A stretch of DNA of 64,000 nt from the NCBI GenBank assembly GCA_020744225.1, contig JAGMWG010000017.1, positions 930,001-994,000 of the forward strand, given 5' to 3'. The stretch comes from Paraphoma chrysanthemicola (lineage: Eukaryota > Ascomycota > Dothideomycetes > Pleosporales > Phaeosphaeriaceae). This document shows, in pieces, positions 10,995-21,894 of the stretch. The translations under genes and the position numbers were made by a program. Under the pieces are notes generated by a model. It did not search any database. It was not told the DNA's origin and saw nothing but the letters and a program-made list of their open reading frames with translations. Positions within the stretch are counted from its first letter, which is position 1; the number at the start of each line of letters is the position of its first letter.

Positions 10995-11203
10995 CTCCCA
11001 AGTATTTGGGTTATGCTTCGAAACATTCCACGGGTTCGTCGGATCCTTCTACTAGCTATATGCTTCGCATGGATATACATCCCGAATACAATCAACCTGA
11101 AGGAAACAAGAAGAAGAGAGACAGGTCACGCATGATCATGCCATCCTCATCAATTGTGGATTTCTGTCACCACAATAATCGCTAACGAATCTGAACAGGC
11201 CAG

Positions 11204-12870
11204 CTACGTTGTTTCAGGCTCTTCCGGAGCATCCTTTGGTGGGTCAGGCTTACACCATTCGACACCATCTTTATCGTGGTCTCCGGCAACGTAGCAGCGC
11301 CAATTATTTTTGACTATCTTGTTAACGTTTGGAGGCCAGACGTCTGCAGCGCATTGTCCTGCAGTGTAAAGAGGATTTGCGTTCCATATGACCCCAGCGC
11401 AAGCGTCCAGATTATTCATGTAGCTATATATCTAGGCCTGTCAATTTTCGGTATAATCATGCGATCATTGCTGTGTACTTACCGCGTACCATGCGTAGCT
11501 CTCTGCTGTGAGACTGATCGTGTTCGCAACTCGGGCAGCCTGATACTGTTTTGCTCTCTGAAGGCTCTTTGCGCTGCTCTGCTCGATCGAACCCTTCGCT
11601 ACTGTCACAAAGCCGGTAATATCGAAAATTGCTGGGTTGCTGTTTGTGTTCAAAGTGAATATCGGATGCGTCATTTCATGAATCAGTATCCGTTCTAAGA
11701 ACAGGTCAGCGCTGAATTGCTTAGCAGCCAACGAACTAATTTACCTGTTGTGTCTAGCTCTGCGAGATTGCAAATGTTCTGGTTTGGCTCTCCGTCTCTC
11801 AGCCTCTGCAGCTGAGCTGTAAGGTCCCTGGCAGCGAAAAAGTCATTGCAAAAGTTGATTACCAACGCATCCTTCGGGGGGGGAGGCGCTGCTCCCGGCG
11901 TGTCCCACTTGGCCGGTTCTGCCTGCATGTCTACATACCATTGCATAGTGTTAATTGGTGCCACAAAGGCTTGGGCTGGCGGGTCATTTTCGTTGTGTCC
12001 ATTGCAGGCGTCGAGTTTCCAAGGTTCGACGCCCCACGCGTTTTCCTTCATTTTGATTTGCCTTGCGTTCTTCTTCATGGCTGTGAGATAGATGAGGTTA
12101 TTGTTTCTACCTTCTGCGTCCTTATTTGTGATACCGTTCCTGACCTTTTTGAAATTGTTGTGAATTAGACCGATAGTACTTCGATCGGCCGCGAACATTT
12201 GCGTGTATCTAGAGAATTTCGGTTAGCATTGATGAAAGCGGCAGAGGTACTTATCATAAGCCGAGCACGTGCGAATTATCGAGTAGGTGGGAATGCTCGC
12301 TCTGCTCATGTGGAGGACATAACAGATCGTGAACATGGACTTGAAACGCTGAACAGACTTACGCAGGATCGACCTGGGCAATAAACCGGCGGAGAGCAAG
12401 TTTTCGCTGCCCTACATCTTTAGGTATCCCAGCTTGATCAAACACCATGCCTGGTGAGTTCTCGTACGCAGCAGTCCTGGATTCCAACGACGTAAGTTGG
12501 CTGATTGCTTTGTCGATCAGATCGAGTGACATCGTCCACGCTGTTTTCACACGTGATTTATCAACGCTGTTCGCGTGATCTTGGTCCCACTTCGTGCATG
12601 TTAGTACGAACATGCAGAGCCGCTATAGTATGACGAGCATACCTGCCAATCTTTGACATCATAGAAAACGGTGCTATCTGGTGGTTCAACAGTATCGTCA
12701 GCTCGACGCAGAATTTCCGGCTCTAGGCTGTGTGAACCCTGAAAGAATCCCGAATCGTTGAAAGAGCCTAGTGTTGGCTGTGAGCCGCGTGAGCTGCGTG
12801 CGGTTTCGAGCGTATGGCGAAGGGGTTTGGCCAGCACCAAAGTTACCAAGCAAGCAAAAGTGAACCACAT
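11204..12870 (-). CDS. Secreted HExxH metallopeptidase-like protein
   Basis: Five exons are inferred: 12643-12870, 12363-12589, 11745-12208, 11483-11694 and 11204-11431, giving 452 residues with consistent phases. The start at 12870 (GCCATG) gives a signal peptide (MWFTFACLVTLVLA). Exon 4 encodes ILIHEMTHPIF, an HExxH zinc-binding motif at residues 312-316. AESYAWYA follows about 55 residues later, a combination typical of fungal deuterolysin-like or lysine-specific metallo-endopeptidase-like secreted proteins. A Pro-rich stretch from a run of eight G (plus strand, 11876-11883) lies in exon 3 and is an indel-prone spot. The third zinc ligand could not be assigned, so activity is likely but not shown. 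It lies 209 bp from the P450, convergent; it may belong to the same group or simply be a secreted hydrolase. Confidence 0.75.
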
Positions 12871-13888
12871 GGCGGTGAAATTGAAGGAAGAGGCCCTCTT
12901 GTCGAAAAGTGTACATGCATTCGTGGGCCCTTTATATAACGTAACCTCGCTTGTCGGTGCCATTGCTAGAATACGGCGGCTGAGATCTCTTGGTGCTGGA
13001 CGCCGGGCTTCACAATCCTTCCTAAGTAACTAGGAGGCCATCGATAATCGTTGGACGTCGAATGAGATGTTTCCACGTTGCCCCGACGCCTCAAAGCTAC
13101 ATGGACTTGACGTGGTTATGGATACATTTACACTAATACTATCCCTGGTGAAGGAGGTCTCGTCACAGTTGAGCTGCTAGACCCTGTCACCAGGAAAGTT
13201 TCTCGATGATTATGTTAGAGGTTCAGACCAATGGAACCTTGACTTGGAGGCTGCCGTCATTTTGTTGTTTCTGCCGCAAAGTGTACAAAAATCTCCACTG
13301 TTGCGAGCTATTGCAGCTCCATCTCTTGGCTGTTACGGCACTTGCATTGGGGCGTGGGAACGATTGCTCGTCTGTCTATGTGGCTCAGCGATGTCTTGGG
13401 TGTGAAACAGACCCCAAAATTGCGGCACTCCGGCCGAACATGAGCTTGATACTTGGAACAGCATTTCGGACCTTTCAAGACACAGCCACTCCTGCAGAGA
13501 CATACGCCGCACACTGCGGCGTAGGTAAACACCAGAGTATCATATCCATGAACCCAACTTTTCCGATTGCGACCACCTGAAACCATTCAGTCAGCTCAGA
13601 ATTTCCAGAGGCGTAGTGATGGTGAGGCAAATTTCACACTTTTTGTTGCGGACTGCGAGTATGCCTAGCATCCAGACTTCAGTCTCGCCTCTCTGTTGTA
13701 CGTACGCGCTGGGGCGGTTTCAGTATGATGCCCGTGTGAGGCAACGCGCTTATCGGGCATGAGAGAAACGTTGAGGTAGTCTCGTCCGCTTGGGCTGGCA
13801 AATTGTGGTCGCGCATATAATCCACATCGTACATTGATAAAATTCCTATCTCTTCTCCCAAATCAGCCACAATTGACTCCAAGTAGTA
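12871..13888. other. Intergenic, about 1.0 kb, divergent promoter region
   Basis: It separates the metallopeptidase gene (minus) from a secreted-protein gene (plus). Cys-rich overlapping frames at 13206-13586 on both strands and a 67-codon minus frame at 13679-13882 lack signal peptides, splice partners or recognisable families. Apart from the TATA-like site at 12931 nothing is supported. Confidence 0.45.
12931..12938 (-). promoter_or_regulatory. TATA-like box upstream of the metallopeptidase gene
   Basis: The minus strand reads TATATAAA about 60 bp upstream of the predicted ATG at 12870. Position and sequence suit a TATA element for this gene, but the distance to the true transcription start is unknown. 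Confidence 0.4.
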
Positions 13889-15303
13889 ATGTCGAAATCA
13901 CGTATCAATCTTTGGTGCTGGTTGGTTCTTTTGAGCATGTCGACGGCACAGAACATTCCTCCACCGAACCCATCGGTTGCATCCCAGATTACAATGGCGC
14001 CGCAATCAGGGCTGCAGACCGGTTCACCTATCCAAACAGCCTACTCGTTCATCAACGGACTCAGCGCCAATAGCGTAACAACAACAGTGGTCGGAGGAAC
14101 TACAACAGGTGAGTGGTCTCGCAAAGTGACCACGTTTCGCTAATCGCAGAAGTGCTTCCAATCTGGTACTGTGCTCCGCGGGAAACGGCTGCGGCATGCA
14201 ACAAGAATTGCCCAGAAGGTCCAGTGATAGCAACAAGTAATCCCTCGTGCGGAGGTGGCTTCAATGCGGTCGTCCTCTTGCCCTTAGTCGCTGTTCCGGG
14301 CTTTTTCCTCCCTCCCCCCGAGGGACTACCCACACTCACAATCGGAGACGGTGAAGCAAGGACCTTCACGCCGCCGAACAACCCAAGTCCACAGACCTCC
14401 AGCCCAGTTTCAACCCAAACCCCCACTCCAACACCGACTCCTCAAGATGATTCGCCGCCCGAGATATCGTGCCTTGCACCTGCGAACAAGGTTGCGGATA
14501 ATGCTCACCCGGCGAGTTCGACAAAGACATTAGATGGAAGCGCAACATTGATACCCGAAGCGCCACTCGACATAGAAGCAAACCCCCTGCCATTTTTGAA
14601 ACTGAGTGAAGAAGGAGGGCTGGCGAACTGCGGAGGAGGCGGTGTCGAGGGCCGGTATTTTGCTGGAGGCTTCAACCAGTTCGGCAATACCTTCTCGCGC
14701 AACGATGGTATCAGTGCGTTGAATCAGTTTTGCGCTGCGCACTCGAAGAATGGATCGGTGTTAGGTCCCGATGGTGTCATAGGTTCTGATAAACCAGGCT
14801 GGTCGAAAGCGAAAGCGCAGGTACGTTTGCTTCTTTCGAATATACTACATGCGGATAGCTGATGGAAGCTCTCAGCACATCTACCAAGGTGATTTCAATA
14901 CCAAGAAGAGTGGCAAAATAACAGTTCGTGCAATCTTTGACATTGACAACCGCATATCGAAACTCAATAGCGAGAAGGACTGCAACCATAATGGAGATGA
15001 CGAGGGTAAAGTCTGGTTGATAGCACTGTTTCAGGAAAATCTGTGTCGAAATTATTTCGGACAATCTATTGACTTTTGTAAGTTTCAGCGCCCGAGATCT
15101 ACACGCCGTGTTAATGTAGGACAGGCGACGAAGGTCCAGATGACACAGGTCGACGATCCGCAGAGGATACCAAGTGGAAGCGTGGCGGCACATACTACCA
15201 TCGTTGTGGGATCTACGAGATATTCAAGACACCAGACTCGGGCTATACGAGACCTTTGAAGCCGGATGAGGTCCTTGAGGCACCGCTGCCGTCTGCTAAG
15301 TGA
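13889..15303 (+). CDS. Secreted modular protein of unknown function with Pro/Thr linker
   Basis: Exons 13889-14108, 14150-14820, 14876-15077 and 15125-15303 (introns 41, 55 and 47 nt) give 423 residues. A signal peptide (INLWCWLVLLSMSTAQ) is followed by a Ser/Thr/Pro-rich region and a small Cys-containing segment (WYCAPRETAAACNKNCPEG). A low-complexity linker (TQTPTPTPTP) leads to a C-terminal domain with GGFNQFGNTFSRND, CAAHSKNGSVLG, then cysteines and KRGGTYYHRCGIYEIF. The C-terminal pattern of a conserved Cys, RGGT and a Cys-Tyr-Glu/Ile ending recalls domains at the ends of fungal cell-wall or chitin-associated secreted proteins, but I cannot name the family. The 41-nt first intron is short. 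The last acceptor was chosen because the nearer one creates a stop. Confidence 0.6.
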
Positions 15304-15803
15304 TTAAGTGGGTTGTGCGCGCGCAAAGACGTGGTTTCGATGCGCGATTACTGCCAACCAACGACCTCGACGATTGTCAGGGCTGAAGGAGCCGGACAAA
15401 ACCCGTGCTTCTTACCGAAGAAGGGTGAATGTATCGTGTTCGCTGCTCAGGAGGAAATCGCAAGGTCCTCGGTCGATGAGGGAAGCCGTTGAGGCGAAGA
15501 GGCAACTGTGTTGCTCAAAGTGGGGGCGGCGGTTGCGGCACAGTTGCGGCACGGTGGCGCTAAGCAGCCCTGCAGATATTGGTCAAGTCGATTCAATCGT
15601 ATAGCCGTGACCGTTCGCCATATTCCTCTGGTTTAATAACTGCTGCGCTCTAGAAATGAAGTATGAATAGCTCTTATCGATACTGACATAAATATCGTGG
15701 CACCTGTCCATTCTTGATCCCGCAGGCGACTACTTTCACGTACGAAGCCTTCAGAAACCTCGAAATAGCGTATCAGACCTAGATTCACGCTCCAAAACGC
15801 ATC
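15304..15803. other. Intergenic, 0.5 kb
   Basis: 3' end of the secreted-protein gene and promoter of the F-box gene. Only short frames; nothing recognised. Confidence 0.5.
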
Positions 15804-17407
15804 ATGGGGAACTATCTTGCAGTCGAAGCTCCTTCCGATGCAAATCGGTGCGCGAATCCCACTAGCATTTGCGATCTTCCAACGGAGCTTCTCATTCGGA
15901 TCCTGGATTTGTGCAATTCCGAGGAAGTTGCGAGAATTAGCCAGACATGCTGCCTCCTGCATGACGTTAGCGTACGTCAAATATTACCTCGCTTGGTTGC
16001 ATAGTCTCAGACTGATATAGTCACCTCATCTATACCATACCATCGACTTGAGCTCCCACAACGTAAGAACAAATGCTGAAGATGTACCTGATGAGGAACG
16101 TGTAGTATCTTTCAGCTCCTTACGTAGAAAATGGACGCATCAAGACTACGTTGCATACAAGAAGCAGGAGCGATTCATGCAGTCATTGAAAGCGCACCCT
16201 GCGCTTTCGAGACATGTGCGGAGCTTATGTTGGACAATTTTCGACTTCTCTACGATTGGGGAGGAGGACTTTGAAGATGAGGACTTGGCAAGCAGTTATA
16301 AGGACCTGTGTGACATGACGGATGAAGATTTTCAGGTACCGATAGACACGGGCAAAGGCAGTGGGTATCTCTTGCACTGGAGCACATCAATTACTGACTT
16401 GTACATAGAAGCAGTGTGGCAAATGTTCGAGAGCATGATCAATGTCACCTCTGTTGACATTTGTTGGCTTGAGTAAGTCTTCGCCCGGCCATGCCATAAG
16501 ACAGTATACTGATGGATTTAGCGAGGGCCGTCGCTTTACGCTTCCGAAGCCATTGTTCCCTTCTCTAATAAGGGTACGCTTAAGCGGCATCATGACCAGA
16601 GAAATGGTAAAGTGCATCCTCACCCATCCTGCACGCCTCGAACATTTAGAACTGGACAACCTGCTCCAATGGTCAGAGATCGAACCGCCAATTCCGAACT
16701 TTCCAACTTTCCTGGAGGCGGCCACATACTGGCGCGACAATGCGAACGCCCACACGGTCATCCACCGAAGCCGCCTTATGGCAGACGCGCTCAATCCTGT
16801 CCTCGGTCAATGCCAGTCTTTGACTTCGTTGTGCATTGCAACGGTTGGGAATGGTGACTACATAGAGTGGAGTACTGACTGGGAAGACCGGTGCTATTCC
16901 GCATGGGCACGCTTCATCGATTCGACCAGACATCAGCTGCGGCACTTTTCTTTCAAACAAGGCCTTGATCATAGCCACGCAACTCGAGGAGAAGTATTTT
17001 GTCGCCGCATTATTGTACGCAGTAATTCGCGGCTTCTGGACCGACTCTTCCTTGCCTGGATTTTACCTACACTAGTCAAGTCGCCTTGGCCTAATGTTCA
17101 GAGGATGATAATCAGGGGCGTGGGATACTCGCACGATACGGAGTACAGACAGCAGCCGCCCTTAGAGTCAGAAATGACCACACCGGGCGTAACATATTCT
17201 GTGGAAGAGTGTCCTTGGCGTCATTTGGGAAATTACACAGTCGGAATCAGGCGAGCCGTCTTCTCTCATGCGGCTAGAAATGGGCTTCAGGCTTTGCTTC
17301 CCAGTGGTGCGGAACTCGTGGTTGAGGAGCAACAAGAGAAGGATTACGATGCATTGTGGCAGTATGATGATAGTGGCCTTGCCTTGTACCCAATCGACGA
17401 CGAATGA
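15804..17407 (+). CDS. F-box protein
   Basis: Exons 15804-15971, 16021-16472 and 16522-17407 (both introns 49 nt) give 501 residues. Residues 20-56 carry an F-box (ICDLPTELLIRILDLC...EVARISQTCCLLHDVS), the Skp1-binding module of SCF ubiquitin ligases. The joined sequence HLYHTIDLSSHN directly after the F-box is typical of fungal F-box proteins. The rest has scattered leucines and tryptophans without a WD or canonical LRR pattern, so the substrate-binding part is unassigned. Predicted role: substrate receptor of an SCF complex. Such genes are numerous and fast-evolving in filamentous fungi; the target cannot be inferred here. Confidence 0.8.
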
Positions 17408-18536
17408 TACCATAAGCAGGCCTCAAACGTTAGATTGTGTTAGTCATAGGGACCACGTGAGCTTCCCGAGGTCATGTCATGATAGAACCATAGACACATG
17501 ATGTATCATCCCTTGCAAAAGGACCGTAGCGTATCAAAGGCAAATGTTGATCCCAATGCATAAGGTTTAGGATATGATACTTTGCTCAAGATTTATATGA
17601 CGTGCCAAAAGGTGTAGCAAACCTTAGAAGTACATGATCTCGGCAAAGTCGATGTCATCTAGGCCACTATTATACAAACAGCATACTAAGAATTACCGGA
17701 TGCAGCATATGTACAGTGAGGATCCAGATTGCAGGTAAAAAAATCTGCTCCGCCATCCTTCCTGGGTCAAACTTCTCGCAAGCATTAAAATGTCTCTTAC
17801 CCACCGTCTACTACTAATGTTTAAATGTTTTCGGTTCATGGAATGTGTTTATACCAAATCAAACAAGGTCCAAGAGCCTGAAAGAGATAGCATGGCTAGA
17901 TTACTCTCAAGACGGCAGAACGGAACTCTTCGAGAAGTCAGAAGGTGATTTACCCTTAGATTCAGTAGATGTTTCCCATTCATGTACATAACTGAGATGC
18001 TTCTTTGACTAAAGTATCAGGCTTCTTTGCTTGCCCTTCTACAAAATCTGTATTCGATCCTCGGAAAGACTCATTGCAAATATTCATTCCCATCCAAACC
18101 GACCCCGCCCATCAGTCCCCCATAGTGTACCAAGACAGCCTTGATATCAAACGTTTCAATCCCTTGCGAGGAACTAGCAGACCTTATAAGCTAACCTCAA
18201 ACTCATCCGAGCGCGCTCGCACCAGTACCGTCCTCACCTCAAATTCCTCCACCACTCCAGCAACCGCCATGGACTTACCCAATCCGGTAAGCCGACCCCA
18301 CAGCCACTACCCAAGCTACCCCTCACGGACCCTCCAAACGACCCCACCGCCATCGCGGACGCGCTCCGCCACGCCGCAGGGCAACGGCAATTAGACATGC
18401 CATGATGCAAACACGTAGCGCGCGGATCCAATGCGCCGGGCGAGCGAACGTGATCTCAGAAACACTCCCCACTCATTCGGACCTTTCTTCAACTTTCATT
18501 CTACGTACTTGATAAAGCTGGGGCAATAGGTTCATA
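17408..18536. other. Intergenic, about 1.1 kb
   Basis: AT-richer in the first half. A 130-codon frame at 18005-18394 and a second frame near 18290-18390 (ending ALRHAAGQRQLDMP) overlap but have no start or splice combination I could support. They may be part of the 5' leader of the dihydroxyacetone kinase gene. Confidence 0.4.
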
Positions 18537-20522
18537 ATGTCAGGTACGCATGCGCTTCACAAGGGTTTTAAGTTTGGGTTGGGATTGGGTTTTGTGAGAC
18601 GGCAATTGACGGGTTTTGATTGTAGCGAAACATTTCATTCACGACCCGACACATCTCGTCAATACTGCGCTGCTTAGCATCCCTCTCACCAATCCCTCGG
18701 TGCAATGCGACATCAAGAATAAGATCATCTACCGCAAGCCTGGTACCAGCCAAGTGTCCATTGTCTCGGGCGGCGGAAGCGGCCATGAACCGTCTTTCGC
18801 GTCGTTTGTAGGCGCAGGGTTGCTGTCTGGTGCTGTGGCAGGTACGATCTTTGCGTCCCCGAGCGCGGAGCAGGTGCGGCGATGTATACTGCATCGAGTG
18901 CAGAAGGATAAAGGAGTGTTGGTCGTGGTTATGAATTACACGGGTGATGTCCTGAACTTCGGCATGGCGGTTGAGAAGGCCAGGGCGCAGGGTGTGGAGG
19001 TAGACATGGTTGTGGTTGGGGATGATGCAGGTGTTGGACGCGCCAAGGGCGGGAAGGTAGGGCGGCGAGGGATTGCTGGGACAGTGTTGGTGCATAAGAT
19101 TGCGGGAGCGCTGGCTGCGAAGGGGTTTGTAATCTTACCGTGGCTGAGGGTATGCGTGGAATGCTGACGTGCTGCGCAGTGCGAGTTTGAAGGAGGTCAC
19201 GCGCATCGCGCAACTCGTCGCCGATAATACCGTGTCGATCGGATCGTCGTTGTCGCATGTCCACGTGCCTGGACGTCGTGATCCGGAAGAAGATGAGCTG
19301 AAAGAAGGTGAAGTCGAGATTGGTATGGGCATCCACAATGAAGCCGGCTCAGAACGCAAGAAGACCGATCTGCCTGGGCTGGTCAAGACAATGCTGTCAC
19401 ACTCCCTCAGTACAGCCGACCAGGATCGAAGCTTCTCCAGCATTACCGAGAAGGATGAAGTAGTGCTTTTGGTGAACAATCTTGGTGGTGTTAGTCCTCT
19501 TGAGCTAAGTGGCATCACGAATGAGGTAGTGGAGCAGCTTTCCAACGACTTCAGGATCAAGCCTGTTCGAATTCTAGCGGGAACATTTATGACGAGCTTG
19601 AATGGCCTAGGCTTCAGTATTAGCTTACTCAAAGTTCGCGACACGGGTTCGGCGGGAGCTTCGATTTTGGACTTGCTTGACGCGCCTGCGGAAGCAAGCG
19701 GCTGGTCTGCAGCTATCAGCACCAGCACTTGGTCGAGGCAAGCAGAAGCGAAAGCGCAAGAAGAGCAAGCTGTGGAAGATGAAATTCAGCCCAGTAGCCT
19801 CAAAGGTGAGCAAGCCATGGGTCACAGCGATTTAGGTACTGACGCTCTGCAGTTGATCCAAAGCTCGCGAAGTCCACACTGACGACCGCACTGAATCGGC
19901 TCATCTCAGTGGAGCCCGACGTCACAAAGTTCGACACTATCGTTGGAGACGGAGATTGCGGCATTGGGTTGAAGCGGGGTGCTGAAGGTAAGTTGCGCTC
20001 ACGTGTTTTGCTGCCTAGCTCTGACATCACCAAGCCATTCTCGAGATGCTCGGAACAGCAAAGGAGACCGATGATCTGCTCATTCTCTTGAATAACATAA
20101 TTCATGTGGTCGAGATCTCCATGGACGGAACATCTGGTGCCATCTACGCCATCTTCTTGAACGCCCTCGCGCATGGTTTGCGACAGAATTCGCCATCCTC
20201 GCCGCAACCTGTGACTCCACAAATCTGGGCCAAGGCTCTTGAGTCATCGCTGCAGGCGCTTGGAAAATACACCCCTGCTCAGCCAGGTGACCGGACACTG
20301 ATGGACGCCCTGTATCCGTTCGTCCAAACGCTATCCAAAACGGGAAAAGTTGAAGAAGCAGCAAAGGCTGCGCAAGAAGGATCGCGTGGAACGAAAGGCA
20401 TGAAGGCTAGCTTGGGACGAACGGTCTACGTTGGAGGCGAGGGTTTCAACGAGGTTCCTGATCCAGGTGCCCACGGACTGGCAGAGCTGTTATTGGGTCT
20501 GAGCGATGGTCTGAAGAAGTAA
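18537..20522 (+). CDS. DAK1: Dihydroxyacetone kinase (DhaK-DhaL fusion)
   Basis: Five exons are inferred: 18537-18543, 18626-19124, 19180-19805, 19853-19987 and 20035-20522, giving 584 residues, the normal length for ATP-dependent fungal enzymes. The first exon encodes only ATG TCA G. The DhaK domain (about 1-340) shows VSGGGSGHEPSFASFVGAGL and a SLSHVHVPG segment containing the His expected to bind dihydroxyacetone covalently. The DhaL domain (about 390-580) shows GDGDCGIGLKRGAE, the nucleotide/metal loop, and SMDGTSGAIYAIF. It phosphorylates dihydroxyacetone (and glyceraldehyde) in the cytosol, for glycerol use and detoxification. All introns are 47-82 nt with good donors, except one GTTTGT donor at 19125 supported by frame continuity (KG|ASLKEV). 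Confidence 0.93.
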
Positions 20523-20660
20523 AAGTTGAGGGTATCGTTTGATTCATTCGCTCGGTGGGCTTCGCCGTATCCGCGATGTTTATGTAACTTTTAATCCACA
20601 AAACTCCATGTTGCGATTGCTTTGCATGCAAAAGCCCGCTCGTGCGTGGTATGTCGAGGC

Positions 20661-21173
20661 CTAAGATAAGAGAACGAGGATGACAGAGTCGCCTCGGAGG
20701 AACCTAATGATTGTCAGCGCAAAGGCCTCAAGCAGACAGGGGACTAGCGTACAGCTTCGAGATAAAGCGATCCTTGTTCACTTTCCTCCCCGGTTGTCCA
20801 TTCGCTAGACGTGAGGTCTCGGTCCACATCTCCTTTGCATTCTCCAGGACCATGTTGCAGTGGCGGTCGAAAGCCTTGACGCGTGCGAGGATCTTGCGAT
20901 TGTTTCGGCAGGAGATCAAAACCTGGGTGCGCGACCGAACGGCAGTCTGGAGGATAGAGAGGGGTCCAGTGGTAAGCTCATGCTCCTCGACCTGAGCGAC
21001 TTCATACTCACTAAGCAATAGTCAGCATGATAATAATAATGTGTACATTGAAGTAGGCAAACTCACGTCAACTCGGAACGGGGCTTCGAGAGCAGCTCTC
21101 TGCAGTTTGTTAGCGCATGCACAAGGCACAACTTCAGGCCCATGGGCACATACTGAATCTTGGCGTCCACCAT
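20661..21173 (-). CDS. SMD2: Small nuclear ribonucleoprotein SmD2
   Basis: Four exons are inferred: 21154-21173, 21067-21099, 20753-21010 and 20661-20703, giving 117 residues, exactly Sm-D2 size. The Sm fold is recognisable: TGPLSILQTAV, TQVLISCRNNRKILARVKAF, DRHCNMVLENAKEMW (Sm1) and SKLFLRGDSVILVL (Sm2, split by the last intron). It is a core subunit of the Sm ring on U1, U2, U4 and U5 snRNPs and acts in pre-mRNA splicing. The 20-nt first exon (MVDAKIQ) and 33-nt second exon are supported by the expected junction QELLSKPRSELTEYEVAQ. The C-terminus (VLLS) lacks the RNPL ending I recall for other SmD2 proteins. It is divergent from ams2. Confidence 0.93.
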
Positions 21174-21519
21174 GTTGGCACTGACGAGACGGCAGTGGGG
21201 TCCGGAGTATGCGGCGGTCTATCAAAGCACTGTCTGTGAGCTTTTGGGTCGAGTTGCAGCCTGCAAATATTCGTCGCGCGGGTGGTGGGCAGAGGTGAAG
21301 CTTGCGCAAAAAGGTGCACAGACCACGAAGGATTGGACTGACCTGGTATGAGCGTAGAACACCAGGGCAACGCGCTTGGATGGGGTGGAGCGATCGGAGA
21401 TGGCTGTCTAGGAAGAAGTTGAGGTGAGCGAGCTTGTCGCGGATTTGAGCTAGGCGGGCAGTTTATCCGACGCCGGACCAATGAGCGGCGTGTGAGTTTG
21501 GCGTTCGGGAAGGTGCGTC

Positions 21520-21525
21520 ACGCGT
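21520..21525. promoter_or_regulatory. MCB-like site (ACGCGT), distal copy
   Basis: A perfect palindromic MluI cell-cycle box, the binding sequence of the MBF/DSC1 factor in yeasts, lies 370 bp upstream of the ams2 ATG. Function is inferred from sequence and from the known cell-cycle role of Ams2-type proteins. Confidence 0.45.
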
Positions 21526-21637
21526 AGTAGCCCGCGGGAACCTTAGCTCCAAACCTCGCCAGCTCGTGCTTTTGCACCCTCACGCTGCCTCACAACGTCT
21601 CTTCCACGGCAATTCGACATTCTTTTTCCTTTGTTCG

Positions 21638-21643
21638 ACGCGT
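21638..21643. promoter_or_regulatory. MCB-like site (ACGCGT), proximal copy
   Basis: Second perfect ACGCGT, 252 bp upstream of the ams2 ATG and 112 bp from the first copy. Two copies in 721 bp exceed the chance expectation of about 0.2, though GC-rich promoters raise that figure. Confidence 0.45.
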
Positions 21644-21894
21644 GCTGCTGCCTGCTGCAGCTGTTGTGTCGAATACAGTACAAATAGACGTGCTTTTCCC
21701 GCGCATTTGCTCGCTTGGGCCTTCTCGTACCTGTTCTGTGGTTCACCGACACGCGCTTCGCTATGATCGGACGCCAGCCACCGATCGCGATATAGACTAA
21801 TTGACCACTCCCTTCCGCAACGCGACCTCGAGCTCGACCTCACCTTCACGACACGACCTCTCCTTCTCTATTCTTTATCCCATGGGTGGTGTCA

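Larger units (their letters stand above)
21174..21894. promoter_or_regulatory. Divergent promoter region of SmD2 and ams2
   Basis: This 721-bp gap separates two head-to-head genes and has no supported coding frame. It contains two perfect ACGCGT hexamers (21520-21525 and 21638-21643). The part nearest ams2 is pyrimidine-rich (about 21780-21880), as in many fungal 5' leaders. Confidence 0.6.

Noticed and set aside
11876..11883. Run of eight G as a possible frameshift in the metallopeptidase
   Set aside because: The frame is intact and the run encodes part of a plausible Pro-rich loop (PPPP) in that exon.
13206..13586. Cysteine-rich frames on both strands (up to 124 codons)
   Set aside because: No signal peptide, no consistent splice sites, and the two strands mirror each other's cysteine content.
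13679..13882. 67-codon minus-strand frame starting MESIVADLGEE
   Set aside because: Protein-like but short, ends against the neighbouring promoter, with no family or partner exon.
18005..18394. 130-codon frame before the dihydroxyacetone kinase
   Set aside because: Ser/Thr/Pro-rich low complexity and a competing frame overlap; more likely promoter or 5' leader.
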